Positions 37,673 to 38,498 of a DNA stretch of 38,498 bases are shown one piece after another. Source of the DNA: Corallococcus praedator. GTDB taxonomy: Bacteria; Myxococcota; Myxococcia; Myxococcales; Myxococcaceae. Every line of letters begins with the position of its first letter. Positions within the stretch are counted from its first letter, which is position 1. A program made the position numbers and the translations under genes. The notes below the pieces were generated by a model. The model was not told the DNA's origin. It saw only the letters and a program-made list of their open reading frames with translations, and did no database searches. The stretch lies in NCBI RefSeq assembly GCF_003612125.1, contig NZ_RAWI01000041.1, positions 1 to 38,498 of the forward strand. The letters run 5' to 3'.

Positions 37673-38498
37673 CTACGGTGCCGCCGTTTCGAGCGCCGCC
37701 TTCAACGCGCCCTCGGCCGCGCGCAGCCGGGCATCGCGCGGATCCAGGCGGAGGGCCTCCTCCAACCGCAGCAGGGCCTGCGCCGTGTCCCCCCGCGCCA
37801 GCTCGCACCGCACCCCCGCCTCCATCGCCCCCGTGTCGGACGGCCCGTACACGCGCGCTTCCGCCGCGGCGTGACAGCCCTCCTCCACCTGCCCGGATTC
37901 AAAGAACGCCCGGGCCAGCTCCACCCGCGTGTCCACGTGCGCCGGCGCCAGCCGCACCGCCGAGGCCAGGGGCTCCACCGCGTCCGCCGGCAGTCCCCAC
38001 CGCCGCAGCGCACGCCCCAACTCACGCAAGGGGCCCGCCACGCCCGGCACCAGCAGCGCCCGGGCCCGGGCGACCCTCAGCCCCGCGGGCTCCTCGAAGC
38101 GCACGTCCGCCATCATCCGCTCCACCACCCGTCCATAGGAGGCATAGGCGTGGGGCCAGGTGAAGACGAGCCGGTACACCCACTCGCCCCGGGGCACGAA
38201 CCACGCCACCAGGTGCGTGGGCCCGCCCGCGCCCTCCAGCTCCGCGCGGATCCGCTGCGCGGGCCGGCCTCCCAGCGACGCGGGCTCCAGGCCGCCCACG
38301 GACACCGTGCGCCCCTCCGGCCCCGCCACGCCGGGCACCAGCGCTTCGTCCCGGAAGTGCCGCGCCTGCGCCGAGCCATCCCCGGGCTCGCCCGCCTCGA
38401 TGGCCTCCGCCGCGAGCGTGGCCCGCCCCAGGCCCGTCAGCCCGTTGGAGAAGGCCCGCCGGCCCTGCCCGTCATCCTCCCGCCGCCAGCCCTCCGGC
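37673..38498 (-). CDS. TPR-containing protein of unknown function (5' end cut by window)
   Basis: The last 275 residues of a protein that continues beyond the window. The visible part begins PEGWRREDDGQGRRAFSNG and has a beta-rich segment (THLVAWFVPRGEWVYRLVFTWPH) resembling the C-terminal domain of BepA-like periplasmic peptidases with TPR repeats, then helical TPR-like repeats: LRELGRALRRWGLPADAVEPLASAVRLAPAHVDTR, ELARAFFESGQVEEG, GDTAQALLRLEEALRLDPRDARL. No zinc motif is visible, but the N-terminal half is missing. It could be an M48-type metallopeptidase, as the domain order would fit; this is a guess. Only the C-terminal TPR nature is certain. Confidence 0.6.
   Translation of the reverse strand, partial: PEGWRREDDGQGRRAFSNGLTGLGRATLAAEAIEAGEPGDGSAQARHFRDEALVPGVAGPEGRTVSVGGLEPASLGGRPAQRIRAELEGAGGPTHLVAWFVPRGEWVYRLVFTWPHAYASYGRVVERMMADVRFEEPAGLRVARARALLVPGVAGPLRELGRALRRWGLPADAVEPLASAVRLAPAHVDTRVELARAFFESGQVEEGCHAAAEARVYGPSDTGAMEAGVRCELARGDTAQALLRLEEALRLDPRDARLRAAEGALKAALETAAP

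Overview
The window is chromosomal DNA from a high-GC delta-type proteobacterium, most likely a myxobacterium (Myxococcus/Corallococcus group; inference). The signs are very high GC with G/C-dominated third codon positions (so many long open frames are shadows of real genes), frequent GTG starts, secreted lipoproteins with Cys-rich or Pro/Lys-rich low-complexity segments, and an ECF sigma/anti-sigma pair next to a Cys-rich lipoprotein. I count 36 well-supported protein genes, two of them cut by the window edges, plus one possible 40-codon gene. I saw no rRNA, tRNA, CRISPR array, insertion sequence or intact prophage. No gene-free stretch exceeds 300 bases; the longest are 35004-35292 (289 nt), 3785-4068 (284 nt), 13849-14084 (236 nt) and 28867-29097 (231 nt), each described below.

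Left part (1-12.6 kb): a TrmL-type tRNA methyltransferase (cut), a DUF192 protein, a PP2C phosphatase, then a two-gene peptidoglycan-sugar recycling unit (AmgK-like kinase and MurU-like uridylyltransferase). Cystathionine beta-synthase (4.1 kb) and a cystathionine gamma-synthase/lyase (9.6 kb) together would give transsulfuration. Between them lie three small unrecognised genes (5.5-6.9 kb), a MaoC-type hydratase and a secreted purple acid phosphatase lipoprotein with a discoidin domain. A crotonase and a stand-alone RlmK-type rRNA methyltransferase follow.

Middle (12.6-25 kb): a lipoprotein of twelve Cys-rich modules is divergent from an ECF sigma factor, which overlaps a large FecR/TPR anti-sigma protein. 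The space between them holds a striking AT-rich palindrome followed by T6. Then come FxsA, a tail-anchored unknown, an RlmI-type methyltransferase, a YkgJ-family Cys-cluster protein, glycerate kinase, and a nicotinamidase/nicotinate phosphoribosyltransferase pair for NAD salvage. A YjbR-domain protein with a histone-H1-like tail converges on an inorganic pyrophosphatase that also has a basic repetitive tail.

Right part (25-38.5 kb): tightly coupled epmA-plsC-ppa on the minus strand, head-to-head with an M3-like metallopeptidase lipoprotein. Then an FHA protein, an SPFH/SHOCT protein, a coupled unit of a GT39 (ArnT-like) glycosyltransferase with a two-gene ABC-2 exporter, a pair of probably paralogous secreted/outer-membrane proteins behind a compact operator-like repeat, and a cut TPR protein.

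Most of the window is ordinary housekeeping. The parts most worth follow-up are the sigma/anti-sigma/Cys-rich lipoprotein module with its palindrome, the three-gene small cassette at 5.5-6.9 kb, the operator-like triple half-site at 35.14 kb with the paralogous gene pair it precedes, the 40-codon frame at 19.9 kb, and the twin basic tails at 24.2-24.8 kb. All functional assignments come from motif recognition by eye; no database search was run.
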